Positions 44,335-56,371 are shown, counted from the stretch's first letter. The stretch is DNA of 64,000 nucleotides from Xanthostigma xanthostigma (GCA_963575645.1 OY754465.1:55761901-55825900), one strand, 5' to 3'. The notes: a model not told the origin generated them from the letters alone. A program made the numbers and translations.

Positions 44335-45176
44335 TTGTAATGATTTGAGTTCGACTGAAGCGGAACGCAACTGCGTTGAGTTGCGTCTATATTTTCCATT
44401 TTCAATATTACATATTTGTCTTATTTTTATCAGAATATTTTGCCGAAGATTCAACTTTTGGCTGAATGTGGCCGAAGCCTAAGCTTCGTATGGATTTTAG
44501 TAAAGATAATATTATTACTTACATGATTCAAGCAGATAAAATGACAGCAAAGAATAGAGATTTACCTGAAACAAAGAAAATAAAAATAAATGATTTACAC
44601 AAATACACGATCGCTTATTTTTAAACCGCTTATATCCATATTCACCGAACGTAAGTAGTTATTTATTCTGTTCATTTGTTCTTCACGTAACCATTCCTCC
44701 GAATAAATAGCGATAATTCAATTCACCAACCATAATTATGTTTACTGCAGGTATAAATCTATTCTGTGTTAGTTCCAGGGTATAAATATTTATTCGGCTG
44801 ATAAAATAATAATGGCCACCACATAGATCATAATACCTAACCTATAAACGTGGAGTATAATACCTACAGTTGCTCTTGTGAATGTATTTATGTTGTTGAA
44901 CTGCGCCTTTCATTTTCTATTTTTTTTTTCACTTTTACCATTGCTCTACCTCCTGATAACACCCATCCTAAATTACATTACACTTTTGACACTATTACGT
45001 ATATTATGCAGAAGTTTAAGATGCATACCTATATTGATTGTTTTTTTTCGACTGACAACAGCGTGAAAAATGTCCTGAAGAGTGAATAGCCCTTTAAAAG
45101 CAATTCTAAACTAGTTTTAATCAAAATATAATAAGAATATTCATTCCATTTTTTCCAGAGTCGAGTGTTTATTAGT
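44335..45176. other. Unclassified AT-rich region
   Basis: A GGCCGAAG-rich patch near 44450-44490 may be hAT-derived. Overlapping open frames at 44850-45089 have a hydrophobic, low-complexity composition typical of chance AT-rich translation. Confidence 0.35.
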
Positions 45177-45420
45177 AGTATGCTGCCGCAAAAAGGCAAA
45201 AGGCAGTAAGTGACCAACTTATGAATTTGAGTAAATCAAGATTTACTAAAAATGTATTGACCGTCCAGAATTTTAGATTATGGAAACCAAAATATGGGGG
45301 AAACATTTTTTAAAGACAATAAAATTATTCATGCAGCACTTATTGCTGTCATTGGTTTCAGTATGAACTCATTTTTCAACAAATGTCACTTACTGCCCTT
45401 TGCCTTTTTAGGGCAGTATG
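45177..45420. mobile_element. MITE with ~38-bp inverted repeats
   Basis: AGTATGCTGCCGCAAAAAGG plus CAAAAGGCAGTAAGTGAC on the left pairs with GTCACTTACTGCCCTTTGCC plus TTTTTAGGGCAGTATGC on the right. Interior ~165 bp without coding capacity. Confidence 0.75.
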
Positions 45421-45451
45421 CGTTAAACGTAAATACAATTACGGTCTATAC

Positions 45452-45798
45452 CAGGGGTCGGCAACCTGCGGCTCGCGAGCCGCATGCGGCTCTTTTGATG
45501 TAAAGTTGCGGCTCTCTAGTTCCATACGCAAAAAACAATTATTTTATTATATAAACCCTTAAAAATCGTCCAATCGATTCATGATTTAGCACCATGTCTA
45601 TGTCTCAGTCATTTCCACTCGCGTCTCTTCCGCACCGCCCCCGTAGCGACGTATCGTCCTCGGATGTATATATATATTATAATATAAGCAAATACTATAT
45701 AATACCGAAACGAAAATGTTTAGTGGCTCTTTAAAAACTGTGAAATTTTGTAAATTGTAACTTTTGGCTCTTCCGTCTCAAAAGGTTGCCGACCCCTA
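45452..45798. mobile_element. hAT-type MITE, copy 1 of a pair
   Basis: Ends CAGGGGTCGGCAACC and GGTTGCCGACCCCTA, subterminal GCGGCTC motifs, and a perfect 8-bp duplication, GTCTATAC, at 45444-45451 and 45799-45806. A close relative is at 56002-56363. Confidence 0.92.
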
Positions 45799-45821
45799 GT
45801 CTATACGAAACGTAATATATA

Positions 45822-45972
45822 TGTTACCGGCCAAACCCGATTTCAGGACAAACTAGTTTGGCCTAGGCCAAACTAGTTCTACAAACCAGTTTGGCCTAGG
45901 TGGAACTAGTTTGTCCTAGTATGAATAGTAGGCCAAACTAGTTTGTCCTGAAATCGGGTTTGGCCGGTAACA
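45822..45972. mobile_element. TGTTAC-end foldback element, copy 2
   Basis: TGTTACCGGCCAAACCCGAT ... and its complement at the right end, flanked by TATA on both sides. The interior is a series of AAACTAGTTTGGCC-type palindromes and CCTAGG sites. Very similar to 57859-58000. Confidence 0.8.
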
Positions 45973-46320
45973 TATACATAGAATACGCCGCACACTATAA
46001 AATATTGACGATAGAAAAAGGCGCAAAATCCTAATATTTCTGCCAGACACTGTAAATCTGTTAAAAAAGATGGCGTAATTACTTGCAGTTATTATTTCCA
46101 GTCAATAAAGCAAGGATACGTGAAATAAATACCGACTGATTTAATATCACAAAAAAGTTACCTTCAGAGGAAATTGCGTTAACTTTTCCTTGTAAAATTA
46201 TGTGTTGGTTTTTGCTGTAGCTGATATAGGTATAAGAAAATCTCGATTATCCACATAGACTAGGTAAATATTTATAACTTTAAATGATTAAATTATTTAT
46301 AAACATATTCATTTTAAACT
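45973..46320. other. No recognised feature
   Basis: AT-rich; nothing supported. Confidence 0.4.
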
Positions 46321-46756
46321 ACCGAGCGGTGTGGCGTAGTGGTGAGAGCACTACACCCTCATTCTAGAGGTACCGGGTTCGAATCTCGGAGGGGGCAGAT
46401 GTGGCTGGGAATTTTTTCTGCTGCCTCTCGCCGAGAAACGGTAATTCCTGTACCGACCATGTTGTTTAGGTTTTCCATGGTTTCCCCTAATAGTTTCAGA
46501 TAAATATCGAGATGGTTCCTTATTTAAGGCCATGGCCGATTACTTGTCAAACTCCTGTTCTCAAAATTTGCCTGCCTTATCCTAATGTCCTAAAATTCCT
46601 TCATTCGTCCATTGCTATTAATTAAGTGGAAGTTTAAAAAGGTAGAAAATAACGGGAAGTGTGATAGATGGAAAATAGTAATGATGCGAATGACGTCTGT
46701 TATGATATTAAGTAGCGAAACGGACGTTAGCGCATTATTATTATTATAAATTCGAA
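46321..46756 (+). mobile_element. tRNA-derived SINE, full-length copy
   Basis: ACCGAGCGGTGTGGCGTAGT head with A and B boxes (GGGTTCGAATCTC), shared body and 3' segment (GGAAAATAGTAATGATGCGA, AACGGACGTTAGCG) ending in (TTA)n. Flanking duplication not clear. Confidence 0.88.
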
Positions 46757-47280
46757 TTCCCAATTACGATTTCCATTTAAAGCATCACGCAGAATTAAAG
46801 TGCATGAAGTTATAAAACAATAGGAATAACTTTGAGAGAATTCCCAATCAGAGTTTCCGTCCAAAACAAAAAAAGTCTATGAACTCGTAAAAAAAACATA
46901 AGTACTTGGAATTCCGAACGAGAATTGTTATTTTTGTCTTCTTCCGTCTAAAACCAAAACGTAGTTTTTCTGTAACGTATGGGGTGCTAATACAATCGAA
47001 AAACATTTAATAAGCCGAAATTCAAAATGGAATTCCTAATCAGTATTTCCGTTCAAAACAAAAAAATCTATGAATTATAACAAAAAAAATTTACGTGAGA
47101 TTCCTAACGGGAATTCTTATTCTTTAAAGCAAAAACACAGCTTTTTCTAAACGTATGGGGTGCTAAAACAATCGGAAAACCTTCGATAAATCGAAATTCG
47201 AAATGGAATTCCCAATTAGATTTTTTTTTCAAAACAAAAAACTTTTCATAAATGTTTGGAATAATTAACAAAAAAAAAAA
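46757..47280. repeat. Degenerate tandem repeat, ~185-bp unit
   Basis: AATTCCCAATCAGAGTTTCC, TCAAAACAAAAAA, CGTATGGGGTGCTAA and CGAAATTC blocks recur in the same order about two and a half to three times. Confidence 0.7.
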
Positions 47281-48865
47281 CGCTCGAGCCTCATTCCTAT
47301 AAGCTCACGGGAAGAGAAACTTCTTTGAGTGACCAATTTTGCGTTAGCAATGCTTCTCTTATATTTTCCCGCCGTTAAATCATACCCCCTTTAATTTTTC
47401 GTTACCAAAGTGTCTCTCATATTTCTCCTTTAACGTTACAGAAAATTTCAAACAGACAATCGCTAAGTAAGTTTCACTTGAAACTTAATTTGAAATTTCG
47501 AACAATCTAGTTCCACCAGGCGGATAATCGAGCCTCCATCACACACTAAGTTGTAGTAGTATGTGTAATAAGAAAGTTGGCGAAGTTATTGGGGCATATA
47601 TCTCTTTTTATCATTTGATATAAGCGGCAGGGTGCAGGCAGGCAAAGCTAAAAGCTGATGACGTAACATCAGAGATTGCCGTGTAATAAAGCTCTCTCTC
47701 GCCTATACTCCTGACTGAAATCACGAGGGATGAGTTAAATGAATGTCGACGACCGGCAGGATTAATTATACACCTGCGCCTGCGCACTGCGGCGCTCAAT
47801 TCTTATTTAGTGTCTTGTTTACAGATACAACTCTCGAACAAAACTTTTATTTACAATCCTCGATCGTTGGCATTTACTGCCCGAGCGCTAACCAAATTAA
47901 ATATTTGTCTCTTATTTATTTCACGCGAATTAAAACTACATTTCAGAAATAAAGTAAACTTTAATTTTTTATTAAAAATGGCTGTGTAGAGAAATTGAAT
48001 GGCAACCAAATCAATTTTTCTTTATTAGTACATTATATTATCAAAATTCAAATTTTATTAGAAGACTCGAGGCTAATAATAACTAGAAACTATAAAATTC
48101 GGTATCAAAATTAACAGTTGCCTTTTTAAATAGTCCCATCAAAATTACCGAGAAAAGGAATACGCAGTGGGATTTGAGTGGCCGCATCCTTAACCGAAAG
48201 TTCAACAGATCCGATGTTTAAATCTGGTGACGGTTTCCGTCCCAACATACCAACATTACAATACCCTATTTAACAGGGATGCAAACTTTAAACATTTTTA
48301 ATTCAAACTTTTTTAAATGTTTATTTCAAACTGTCCAACAGCGTTTTTCATTTAATTTAGTTTTCATTAATTATGAGTTATGATAATAAGGATTCCCTGA
48401 CTCAAAAATAAAATAAAGATCACTTCTTTAAATACATAATATTATGTAGGTACTGTTTGGGTTCCGTTATAGGGACGGAGCTTTAAAAACTAGGCGACGA
48501 TGGGATATAACTTCCCATAGTCTCTATAATGTACAGTGCAATTGCGAATTTTTTGAAATGCAATAAAATGAATTAAATTATCAGCACAATATGTGATTGG
48601 GCTGATACAAATCATCGAAAAAGAAATTTTCTTAAAGGGGAACATATTATATCATAAAATTAGGAAAAAATTCATGTGAAACAAAACCTCCAACTAAGGT
48701 GAATTTTAATGCAATGTTGATGAACGTTGCAAACATATTATTGAAACATTACTTTAATGCAACAGGTATATAGTCATCTGTCAAAATTCTTAATGTTATT
48801 TAATAATATGTAATCATTATTCAATTAATAAATTAAGTTTTCAATATTAAGACTAAGTATAATAT
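47281..48865. other. No recognised feature
   Basis: Mixed composition with short unsupported open frames. No clear repeat ends, tRNA or gene. Confidence 0.4.
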
Positions 48866-49535
48866 TGTTGCGCATTTACCCCACAATGATGCGCCTATGG
48901 GAGTTTCTAGTAAAGTCTACACAATACTCGAAGGTCAACGAACAACAATGAAAGCAGGTAACGGACATCCGACCGTAGATACTCCCACGCATGTAAAGAC
49001 AAGCAACAATGAATGCAGGTAGCCAGCACCCGACATAGGAGACCCGCACGCGTAGAGAGGACAGGAAATCTCGATTCGAACGTTCTAGAACATAGACCGA
49101 AAACTATAAAAAGGCGAACAGAGGGAGGAAAAGAGTTCAGTCAGTTATTGGAGCTGTTCGTGTGTTGACACAGTGTTCTGGCATTACAACATAAATCTGT
49201 GGAAATAAATATAACTCTACTGAGTGGTTTTAAATAAATGTCTTATGGTGAATAGACAATTACGCTGATAAACTCTGTGTTGTGTTCCTGTGTGTTTAAA
49301 TAGACAAGTGCACTGATAAACTCTGTGTTGTGTTCCTGTGTGTTGTTAATACTTCTTTGTACATAATTTAGCGACTCTTTATTCTCTGTTATTAGTCTTA
49401 CATTGTATAATTTAGAACTATTAGTTTTATTTCTGTTAACGTTAAACGCTTTCGTTTGTGTGTTTTTACTGTTTGTTGAACAGTTAATATTGTAAATAAA
49501 TAATTTCCGCCACAGACTACAGCAGTTTTGTTACA
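48866..49535 (+). mobile_element. Solo LTR, Gypsy-like fossil
   Basis: A 670-bp segment starting TGTTGCGC and ending GTTACA, flanked by ATAT (48862-48865 and 49536-49539), fitting the short duplication of Gypsy-type elements. It has a TATA-like CTATAAAAAGGCG near 49104 followed by AGTTCAGTCAGT, polyadenylation-like AATAAAT downstream, and a ~50-bp internal tandem duplication. No internal retroelement sequence remains, so it is a recombination remnant. Confidence 0.75.
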
Positions 49536-50369
49536 ATATCTACTTACTTTGTAAAATATCTAATAATTTGTATTAAAATGACGTGGTACTATTTAAACAT
49601 TTTACTAACTTTTTATTTGTGTTTGCACGAGGTGAAAACTTCGCAGGTTCCCTAATAAGTCATTTATTAATTTATTCACCCCTTTTTATTATAATAAAAA
49701 AAATTTCGATTATCAGTACCGATTCACAGTACGATTCATAATCATGTTTCTCTGATTATAGTTGTAAGTTTCGCCGCCAGATAGAGTAGTCCATATAAAG
49801 GATCCATATATATTATATTATTTAATTAAGGCTGCTGCTCACAAGATTCTAAGCACGCAGTGACCCTGAATTTCGTGACGGTTTTTATGTGTTGGCTTCT
49901 CATACGATATGATTTTGTGTGGGTATGATTTACATTATTTTATTGCCGCCCATTAGGCTTGTTAAACGAAAAGTAACTTTTGTGCAATGTTCATGATATG
50001 GTTGGCAGCCCTGCAACAAATGCCGTTTCACTAGCCACGGGGAAGTACAGCGGTCATCTTCTGTGTGTACACATTGCATACCTTCATTTATGTGTGCGCG
50101 TATGGTATACCTAGAGATCATCGTTGGAAATCCTACTTCATTCCCGCGGATCGCTTAGCTTTGCCGACATAACATACGACCTTGTGTCGGACCGGGGATT
50201 CACCGGGATATGCAACATAATAATGTGGACGTACTTTCAGCCCGCCACGGCTTACGGAAATATATTACACTGTCAGTCAAGGTCAGTGCACGATAGTAGA
50301 AATGGAAGGTGTCCAGTCAGTGTTGCCAGATCTCTCGTCATAGCGGTAGGTCTACCGTTTGTTTGTCTG
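49536..50369. other. No recognised feature
   Basis: Short open frames only; nothing supported. Confidence 0.4.
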
Positions 50370-50828
50370 TGAGCACGATACAGGTCAAACGGATGAGCGG
50401 ATTGAAACCAAATTTTGGGAGGATGCTTGGTATATCAATATGAAAAGCCTTATTGTTTTTGGGAAAATCGGCGCATGTGCAGAAGAGTTATATGCTATAA
50501 CGTTTTTTTTTTTTAATATAATAATGGTATACTTTTCATAACGCCCAGGACGCTGATGACCTCAGCTGTTGAGCGTCTATAATTCACAATCTTTCTCTCT
50601 TTCATAACGCCTTATTATTTTATTTTTTTTTAAACGTTTCAAAATTTTTTTTTCTGAACTTTATAGTTTCGGAAATATGTATTCTGAAATTAAAAGAAAA
50701 TCAGCTGTTCTTTTGATTTGTAGATCTGTCAGAAATAAACTAGTTAAGCATGCTTTGATTAATTTTTACATGACGTGAAAGATATTATGAAGGTAATCAT
50801 GGCAATGAATAGCAAATATATTGAATAC
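50370..50828 (-). repeat. Interspersed repeat family X, copy 4
   Basis: ACGATACAGGTCAAACGGATG, CAAATTTTGGGAGGATGCTT, GGCGCATGTGCAGAAGAG, then CTGTCAGAAATAAACTAGTT and ATAGCAAATATATTGAAT at the right end. Matches 38639-39180 reversed; a ~50-bp extra segment lies near 50545-50595. Confidence 0.75.
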
Positions 50829-50975
50829 TAGCCATTACCCGCGTCACCTCACGTGACATCAAAAATTTTATTTCCTTTGTTATACCTACTACTCGTAGGT
50901 ACATCAAATGTCAAAATTTTGAAGTTGAAATGGTTCTGTCGCCCAATTGGCTGGATTGTTAAAATAATATTCTTA
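50829..50975 (-). mobile_element. Helitron-like 3' end region
   Basis: ACTAGCCATTACCCGCGTCA is the complement of a CTAG-T terminus. It contains GTCGCCCAATTGGCTGGATT, shared with 23430-23480. The 5' end is not defined. Confidence 0.45.
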
Positions 50976-52226
50976 GGCCTTTTTAATGTTTTAGTTTAAA
51001 AAAGATTGTTTATTGTACTGACATCTCAGCAGAGTGAAGAAGATTTTGGTAGTCTGAAGATGAACCTGTCAAAACTGACTCTATAATCAATGCAAAGCTT
51101 TTTGTAAACTCTTTTAATCGTTTCTCTTCTAAATCTACCACTTTATTTAGGTGGCGCTACCGCTTTTTAAGGAGGTTGAGCCGTTTTACGAAGATAATGA
51201 AAAAAATCTGAAATAAAGTTTTTTTTAGTAGATTTTTTTATGACAAAATTTTCTGTAAAAAATCCAAAATCATTAGATTTATAAAGTTAAGAATTAAAAA
51301 AAAACTTTTGCATGTAGTCTTATGGAAAATATGTCAACCTAGCATGCAAACGGTACATTTTAATTTTTTGCAAATAACCAAATAATGTCAGCAGTTCCGA
51401 AAACTAACTATGTAAAGCATCGATGTCTTACGCATATTTTAATATTTTTTCCAATTTAATTCGGAGACTTTTAATCAATAAAAAAAATTATTAAACCTTA
51501 GCACTTTTCGATTATGGACTTTTATTCTTGACAATTTTAACTGAATTTTCAACTTTTTAATGATTTAATTTTTTTTTATTACTTCTAATTTCTTTTTTTA
51601 ATTATTTACTGCAAAAAATATGTAAAATACAGATATTTACATAAATTATTTTTCTAACCTAACTTTGTACAAAAAAATCAAAAGTCAGTCCATTAAGTAA
51701 AATACTGAAATAATTAATTAATATTTAAAAAAAATGTTAATTTATGCCTTTATGACAATAATTTATTGGTATCATCGACTTATACAATAACCTTTTGTAA
51801 AAATTTATTATGGAAAAGTTCCCATTTAGAATTCGACTTACTTTTGATTGGGACTGTAACGGATCAACCCCCTTAAGAGACCGGGTCTCTAGCAACATTG
51901 GCCCAGTGCTGCAAAATCCTTCGTTTTTAAGGACGTTCGACCGTTTTCGTCTAGTATCTTTTGCAATGCCGTTTTTTAAAGCTATATTTTCCAAGAGAAA
52001 ACATCATTCTCACTTTGTGTGCCTATTGAAAATTTTTAATTATAATAAACAATGTTGGATTAATGCATTATCAAGAATGTTAAAGATAAATTTTAGTATA
52101 TTTTTATCATGTTTTAACCACAAAGCGACATAATCGAAACATGCGTATGATAAAAAAAAAAAATGAAAATAATTTCTCAGTTCTGACTGAGACTACAATT
52201 TTTCAATCGTCTTGAATTACTTATGA
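50976..52226. other. AT-rich, no recognised feature
   Basis: Overlapping opposite-strand open frames at 51737-52133 resemble no known protein. No repeat ends seen. Confidence 0.4.
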
Positions 52227-52463
52227 CTAGCGGCCCGGTCCGGCATCGCCCGAATTTGTAGATTGCCATCGTTTTTTCGTCGACGTCTTTGCAAAATTGG
52301 TTTCCACGAAACGCGGCAATAATATATAGCCTATGTCCATCCAGAAGGTTCATTCTAAATAGTGGTGAAAGAATTTTTCAAATAGGTGCAGCTGTTCCCG
52401 AGATTAACCTCCGCATACACACAAACACAAAATTCGCAATCGCTCTTTAAAAATTAGTATAGA
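52227..52463 (-). mobile_element. Complete short Helitron (237 bp)
   Basis: Minus strand starts TCTATACTAATTTTTAAAG and ends CCGGACCGGGCCGCTAG. Same family as 44085-44334. Confidence 0.85.
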
Positions 52464-52518
52464 TAGGCCAGGAAAAGTAGACTCTTGACATCAATAAATT
52501 CGTGGAGAGTTGATTATA

Positions 52519-52832
52519 TTAAAAAAAAAAGATTAAATACAATTTTAAAACCCCCCAACTAAAAGGAGGTAAGTAACCAAAAAAAAAAAACCGTCGGGGG
52601 CTGCCATTCGCAGCCCTGAATTAAGATTAAGAAAATATCAATTGAAGACTACAAATATTTACGTATCCAACGTGATTTCAATCAGTCACATATAGGTATA
52701 CCTATTCTAAAATTGCAATATTTTAGTACATTTCATTTTCAAGGCAGCGAGGCAGTCCCCGACGGATTTTTTGTTAGTTATTTACCTCCTTTTAGTGGTA
52801 GTTTTTAAAATTTTATTTAATCCTTTTTCAAA
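52519..52832. mobile_element. Foldback MITE (~85-bp arms)
   Basis: GATTAAATACAATTTTAAAA, CAACTAAAAGGAGGTAAGTA and CCGTCGGGG on the left pair with the complements at 52753-52832. A Tigger-like element begins directly after it. Confidence 0.75.
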
Positions 52833-52834
52833 TA

Positions 52835-53350
52835 CAGTGGTACCTCGACATACGAGTTTAATTCGTTCCGCAACCTTGACTTACTCGTATCTAGAAGCAA
52901 ATTTCCCCATACAAAACAATTGTACTACCATTAATCCGTTCCAACCCCCAAAATGTCACCCCAGTTATTTTTGTTACGTAGTTTTGAATAATAAAAACGT
53001 ATTTATGAATGACAAATATTTATTGTACAAAAACAAAGAAGAGAATGTAAAGAAATAAATTAGATATCCTCACTGGTCTTTGCCTTTTTCGCTACAATTT
53101 TCTCGCTTTCAGCTGTAGGCCGTTTAGAAAAAAACTTGTCCAAGGAGGTTTGTTTCTTCCTCCCTCTCAGAATGTTCCGGAAATGGGTTAGGCAAGTGTC
53201 ATTAAAAAGATCACGCGCTACCGGCCGACCTGCTAAACCGAACTCGTATCTCGAATTTCGCTCGTAACTCAAAGCAAAAAATCACTCGCTCGCCGGCTCG
53301 TATCTCGAAAAACTCGTATATTGGGGCACTCGTATGTCGAGGTACCACTG
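52835..53350 (-). mobile_element. Tigger (pogo) element, internally deleted
   Basis: Ends CAGTGGTACCTCGACATACG and CGTATGTCGAGGTACCACTG are a perfect 20-bp inverted repeat, with TA at 52833-52834 and 53351-53352. Subterminal ACTCGTATCTCGAA motifs are repeated. It retains a piece of transposase. Confidence 0.92.
53060..53272 (-). pseudogene. Tigger transposase C-terminal fragment
   Basis: The 70 codons include LFNDTCLTHFRNILRGRKKQ followed by TSLDKFFSKRP, the conserved tail of Tigger-type transposases. The HTH/CENP-B domain and DDE core are missing. It is non-functional as a transposase. Confidence 0.85.
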
Positions 53351-53352
53351 TA

Positions 53353-53661
53353 CAACGTTTACACCCGTCGTGGATTTGTTCAAAATTTTTTATTTATTTT
53401 AAACTCTTTAGAGATTTCTTGCGCTGAGAACCATTACAGATAAATTACAAACCCTTTACAGAAAACCGCATTTGAATTGATCAAACCGTTTTCGAGATAA
53501 ATGGCACAAACAAACAATATCTCACCCTAAACGCATATACCTGCTCCGTTCCGTCGTGGGTAAAAAGAGTACTAAATGAATTATAAATTATTACAATGGC
53601 GACGTTGTGTTGTCCAGGATTCAGTTTTATTACTTTTAGTAGTGCTTAATGCTTATGGCTG
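53353..53661. other. No recognised feature
   Basis: AT-rich spacer; nothing supported. Confidence 0.4.
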
Positions 53662-54234
53662 AGAGCTGGCTACGGAGAAAATGGGTGACTCGGTACAGAG
53701 CTGAAAATTTGCAGAATAATAGGAGATAGTGTAAGTAAGTAGGGAAAAAATTGCCAGAAGGCTAGGCGGAAGATAAAGAGCCGCCAGAAGGCGCTAATGT
53801 TGCGAAAAATCAGTGCACTAACTGGCAATTTCTATACTTATTCTGTAATTCAAAATTAATAAAATTACGTTGTTATAACAACGTAATTTTATTAATGAAA
53901 ATATATGACGATTAATTTTATTTCTATCAAAAGTCCTTAATAATTTTGAATATTTGTCGAATGTAATTATTATATCATGTTTGTATTTTCAGTATGCCCT
54001 TATAACTATATAATGTATAATATATATAATATATAATCTAGTTTTGAATTACAGAATAAGTATAGAAATTGCCAGAAGTGCACTGATTTTTCGCAACATC
54101 AGCGCCTTCTGGCGGCTCTTTATCTTCCGCCTAGCCTTCTGGCAATTTTTTCCCTACTTACTTACATTATCTCCTATTATTCTGCAAATTTTCAGCACTG
54201 CACCGAGTCACCCATTTTCTCCGTAGCCAGCTCT
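53662..54234. mobile_element. Foldback element, ~194-bp arms
   Basis: Arms 53662-53855 and 54042-54234 are near-perfect complements, beginning AGAGCTGGCTACGGAGAAAA. The spacer has a perfect ~42-bp palindrome (53856-53897) around ATTACGTTGTTATAACAACG and a TA-rich tract. No flanking duplication was established. Confidence 0.85.
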
Positions 54235-54699
54235 CCATCTATTACTGGTTACCATAGATCATTCAAAACGCTCGGACATTATAACCGAATCACATTTTAA
54301 CAAAAAAATAAAACGAAACAAACAAAAAAACACGACAGATAGTACCACAGCGATAGTGCCTTTTTATTTGTGAAACATCTTTAAAAATAATAAAATGTTT
54401 TTTACGAGCGAGCAATATGCATATTGTGATTTTACAGCATCTAATATATGGCATCATAAAAAGTTCTGCCATTTGGCATAGGGACGTGTTTAACGATCTC
54501 AATTTGATGTTTAGCAACAACGCAACGAAGAATTGCAACTACTCACGTTAATAAATCATCTTCATTACTCCGAATAGATAACGATGTAGAGAAGAGAATC
54601 TACAGATGCCTCTTTCTAAAGGAGCGCGACGTTGCCTTCGACGAACTCAGCCTGCAATGCCGCATAGAAAAATTTTAATCATAACCGGTATATAGCATA
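54235..54699. other. No recognised feature
   Basis: Short open frames only. Confidence 0.4.
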
Positions 54700-55020
54700 T
54701 TAGCGATCCCGCCCGGTTTCACCCGGGTACAAAAGAACGAATGGGAGGGGAGGTACACGAGTACGCACATTCATCTTAGATTACCGAGATGAACGTTGTG
54801 TTCAAATTTCATGATGATCGGAGTTACCGTTCAAAAGTTTTTGTCGGACAGACAAATTTTGAGCTCCATTTTTCATTGATGCTCCGCTCCTATTGGACGT
54901 AGCGTGATATTATATAGCCTATAGCCTTCCTCGATAAATGGGCAATCCAACAAAAAAAATGTTTCAATTCGAATCAATAGTTCCAGAGATTAGCGCGTTC
55001 AAACAAACAAACAAATTATA
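54700..55020 (-). mobile_element. Helitron, main part (split by another Helitron)
   Basis: Minus-strand 3' end ACCCGGGTGAAACCGGGCGG then GATCGCTAAT (decayed CTAG). The body matches 33484-34047 with the GCGCTAATCTC and GTTTGTTTG stretches. The final 5' bases (TCTATACTAATA) lie beyond the inserted element, at 55584-55595. Confidence 0.8.
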
Positions 55021-55583
55021 TCTTTATATATAAAAATTACGTGTCACGTTGTTTGTCCGCGTTTGTCCTCGATGAACTCCTAAACTACTGAACCGATTTT
55101 AAATTTGATTTGCACACCGTGTGCAATTCGACCCAACTTGAAAGATAGGATAGCTTACATTTCAATTTATAGTCGCAATATTATTTTATTGCAAATTATT
55201 TGTCTATTCCTTGACAGTCATAATACAACCATATAAGATGGCGTACCTGTTGACTGGATTGAGTGAATATTCAATAGATGGCGCAACGAACTTAACAACC
55301 ATATAAGATGGCAATTCCTGTAGACTGGATTGAGTGAATATTCAATAGATGGCGCAACGAACTTAACAACCATATATCTAGATCGAGGATGTAAAAAAAC
55401 TGAATATCGTTTAAAACTGCTCGGCACGACGGCTGAGCCGGAGTGCTCGACATACACACATATACGCCCATGTATATTTTAAAATAGCTAGCAATTAATA
55501 AAATAGATAGATAGATAGATGTTCCAATTAAATTGTTTTATTATTTCACTTTATACGTAGTGAAGCACGTACAGGGCCGCTAG
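55021..55583 (+). mobile_element. Complete non-autonomous Helitron, nested
   Basis: Starts TCTTTATATATAAAAATTAC after A and ends GTACAGGGCCGCTAG before T. Inserted within the Helitron at 54700 without duplication. Contains a 70-bp tandem pair at 55225-55365. No Rep/helicase gene. Confidence 0.85.
55225..55374 (+). repeat. Tandem repeat, ~70-bp unit
   Basis: ACAACCATATAAGATGGC starts units at 55225 and 55295, with a partial third at 55366. Each includes GACTGGATTGAGTGAATATT. Confidence 0.85.
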
Positions 55584-55595
55584 TATTAGTATAGA
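55584..55595 (-). mobile_element. Terminal 12 bp of the split Helitron
   Basis: TATTAGTATAGA, the complement of the Helitron start TCTATACTAATA, belongs to the element at 54700-55020. Confidence 0.8.
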
Positions 55596-56001
55596 TTACA
55601 CTGCAAGGGCCGAAAGTTTGATATTCTTGCAATGCGGGTCATGATGCCCTCGGATTCGCCATTATGGCGCCAGCCTGCCGGCTAGTAGAAATCCCAGCAG
55701 TGTTTCCAACCCCGTGTGCAGCGGCCTTAACATTCAGGCATTATTTCTATAGAAGTGAGTCTTTCAGTCATAAAATAATAAAATTAAACAAGGAACGTGA
55801 CTTAAGCTTTGTTTGAGATATCGATCGACTGGATTCTGTATTTCTCTGCACAAGTCGACAGAAGAGAATATCTGCATGTCTCATTTGCATTTCCTCTGCA
55901 TACCTGAATGCGATAAGACATGATCTGTCGAAAGTAATTTACACCGCTGAATGCATTGGACGGACATAAATAGCATAATATAATCTTAGATCATCCTAGT
56001 A
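55596..56001. other. No recognised feature
   Basis: Spacer between the nested Helitrons and the hAT element; nothing supported. Confidence 0.4.
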
Positions 56002-56363
56002 CACCGGCCGGCAACCTGCGGCTCGCGAGCCGAATGCGGCTCTTTTGCTGTAAAGTTGCGGCTCTCCAGTTCCAAACGCAAAAAATAGTTATTTTATTAT
56101 ATAAATCCTAAAAATCGTCCAATCGATCCATGATCGAGTACCATGTCTATCTCTCAGCCATTTCCACTCGCGTCTCACCCGTACCGCCCTCGTCGCAACA
56201 TGTCGTCCTCGGACGTATATATTATACCTATATAGTATTTGCTACTAGCAAATACTATAATACTGAAACGAAAATGTTTAGTAGCTCTTTAAAAACTGGG
56301 GAATTTGGAAAATTCAAAATTGTAACTTTCAGCTCTTCCGTCTCAAAAGGTGGCCGACCTCTG
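56002..56363. mobile_element. hAT-type MITE, copy 2 of a pair
   Basis: CACCGGCCGGCAACCTGCGG ... AAAAGGTGGCCGACCTCTG, with a perfect 8-bp duplication, TCCTAGTA, at 55994-56001 and 56364-56371. Clearly the same family as 45452-45798. Confidence 0.92.
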
Positions 56364-56371
56364 TCCTAGTA

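Noticed and set aside
51737-52133. Opposite-strand open frames of 85 and 107 codons
   Set aside because: Mirror frames on the two strands without any known motif.
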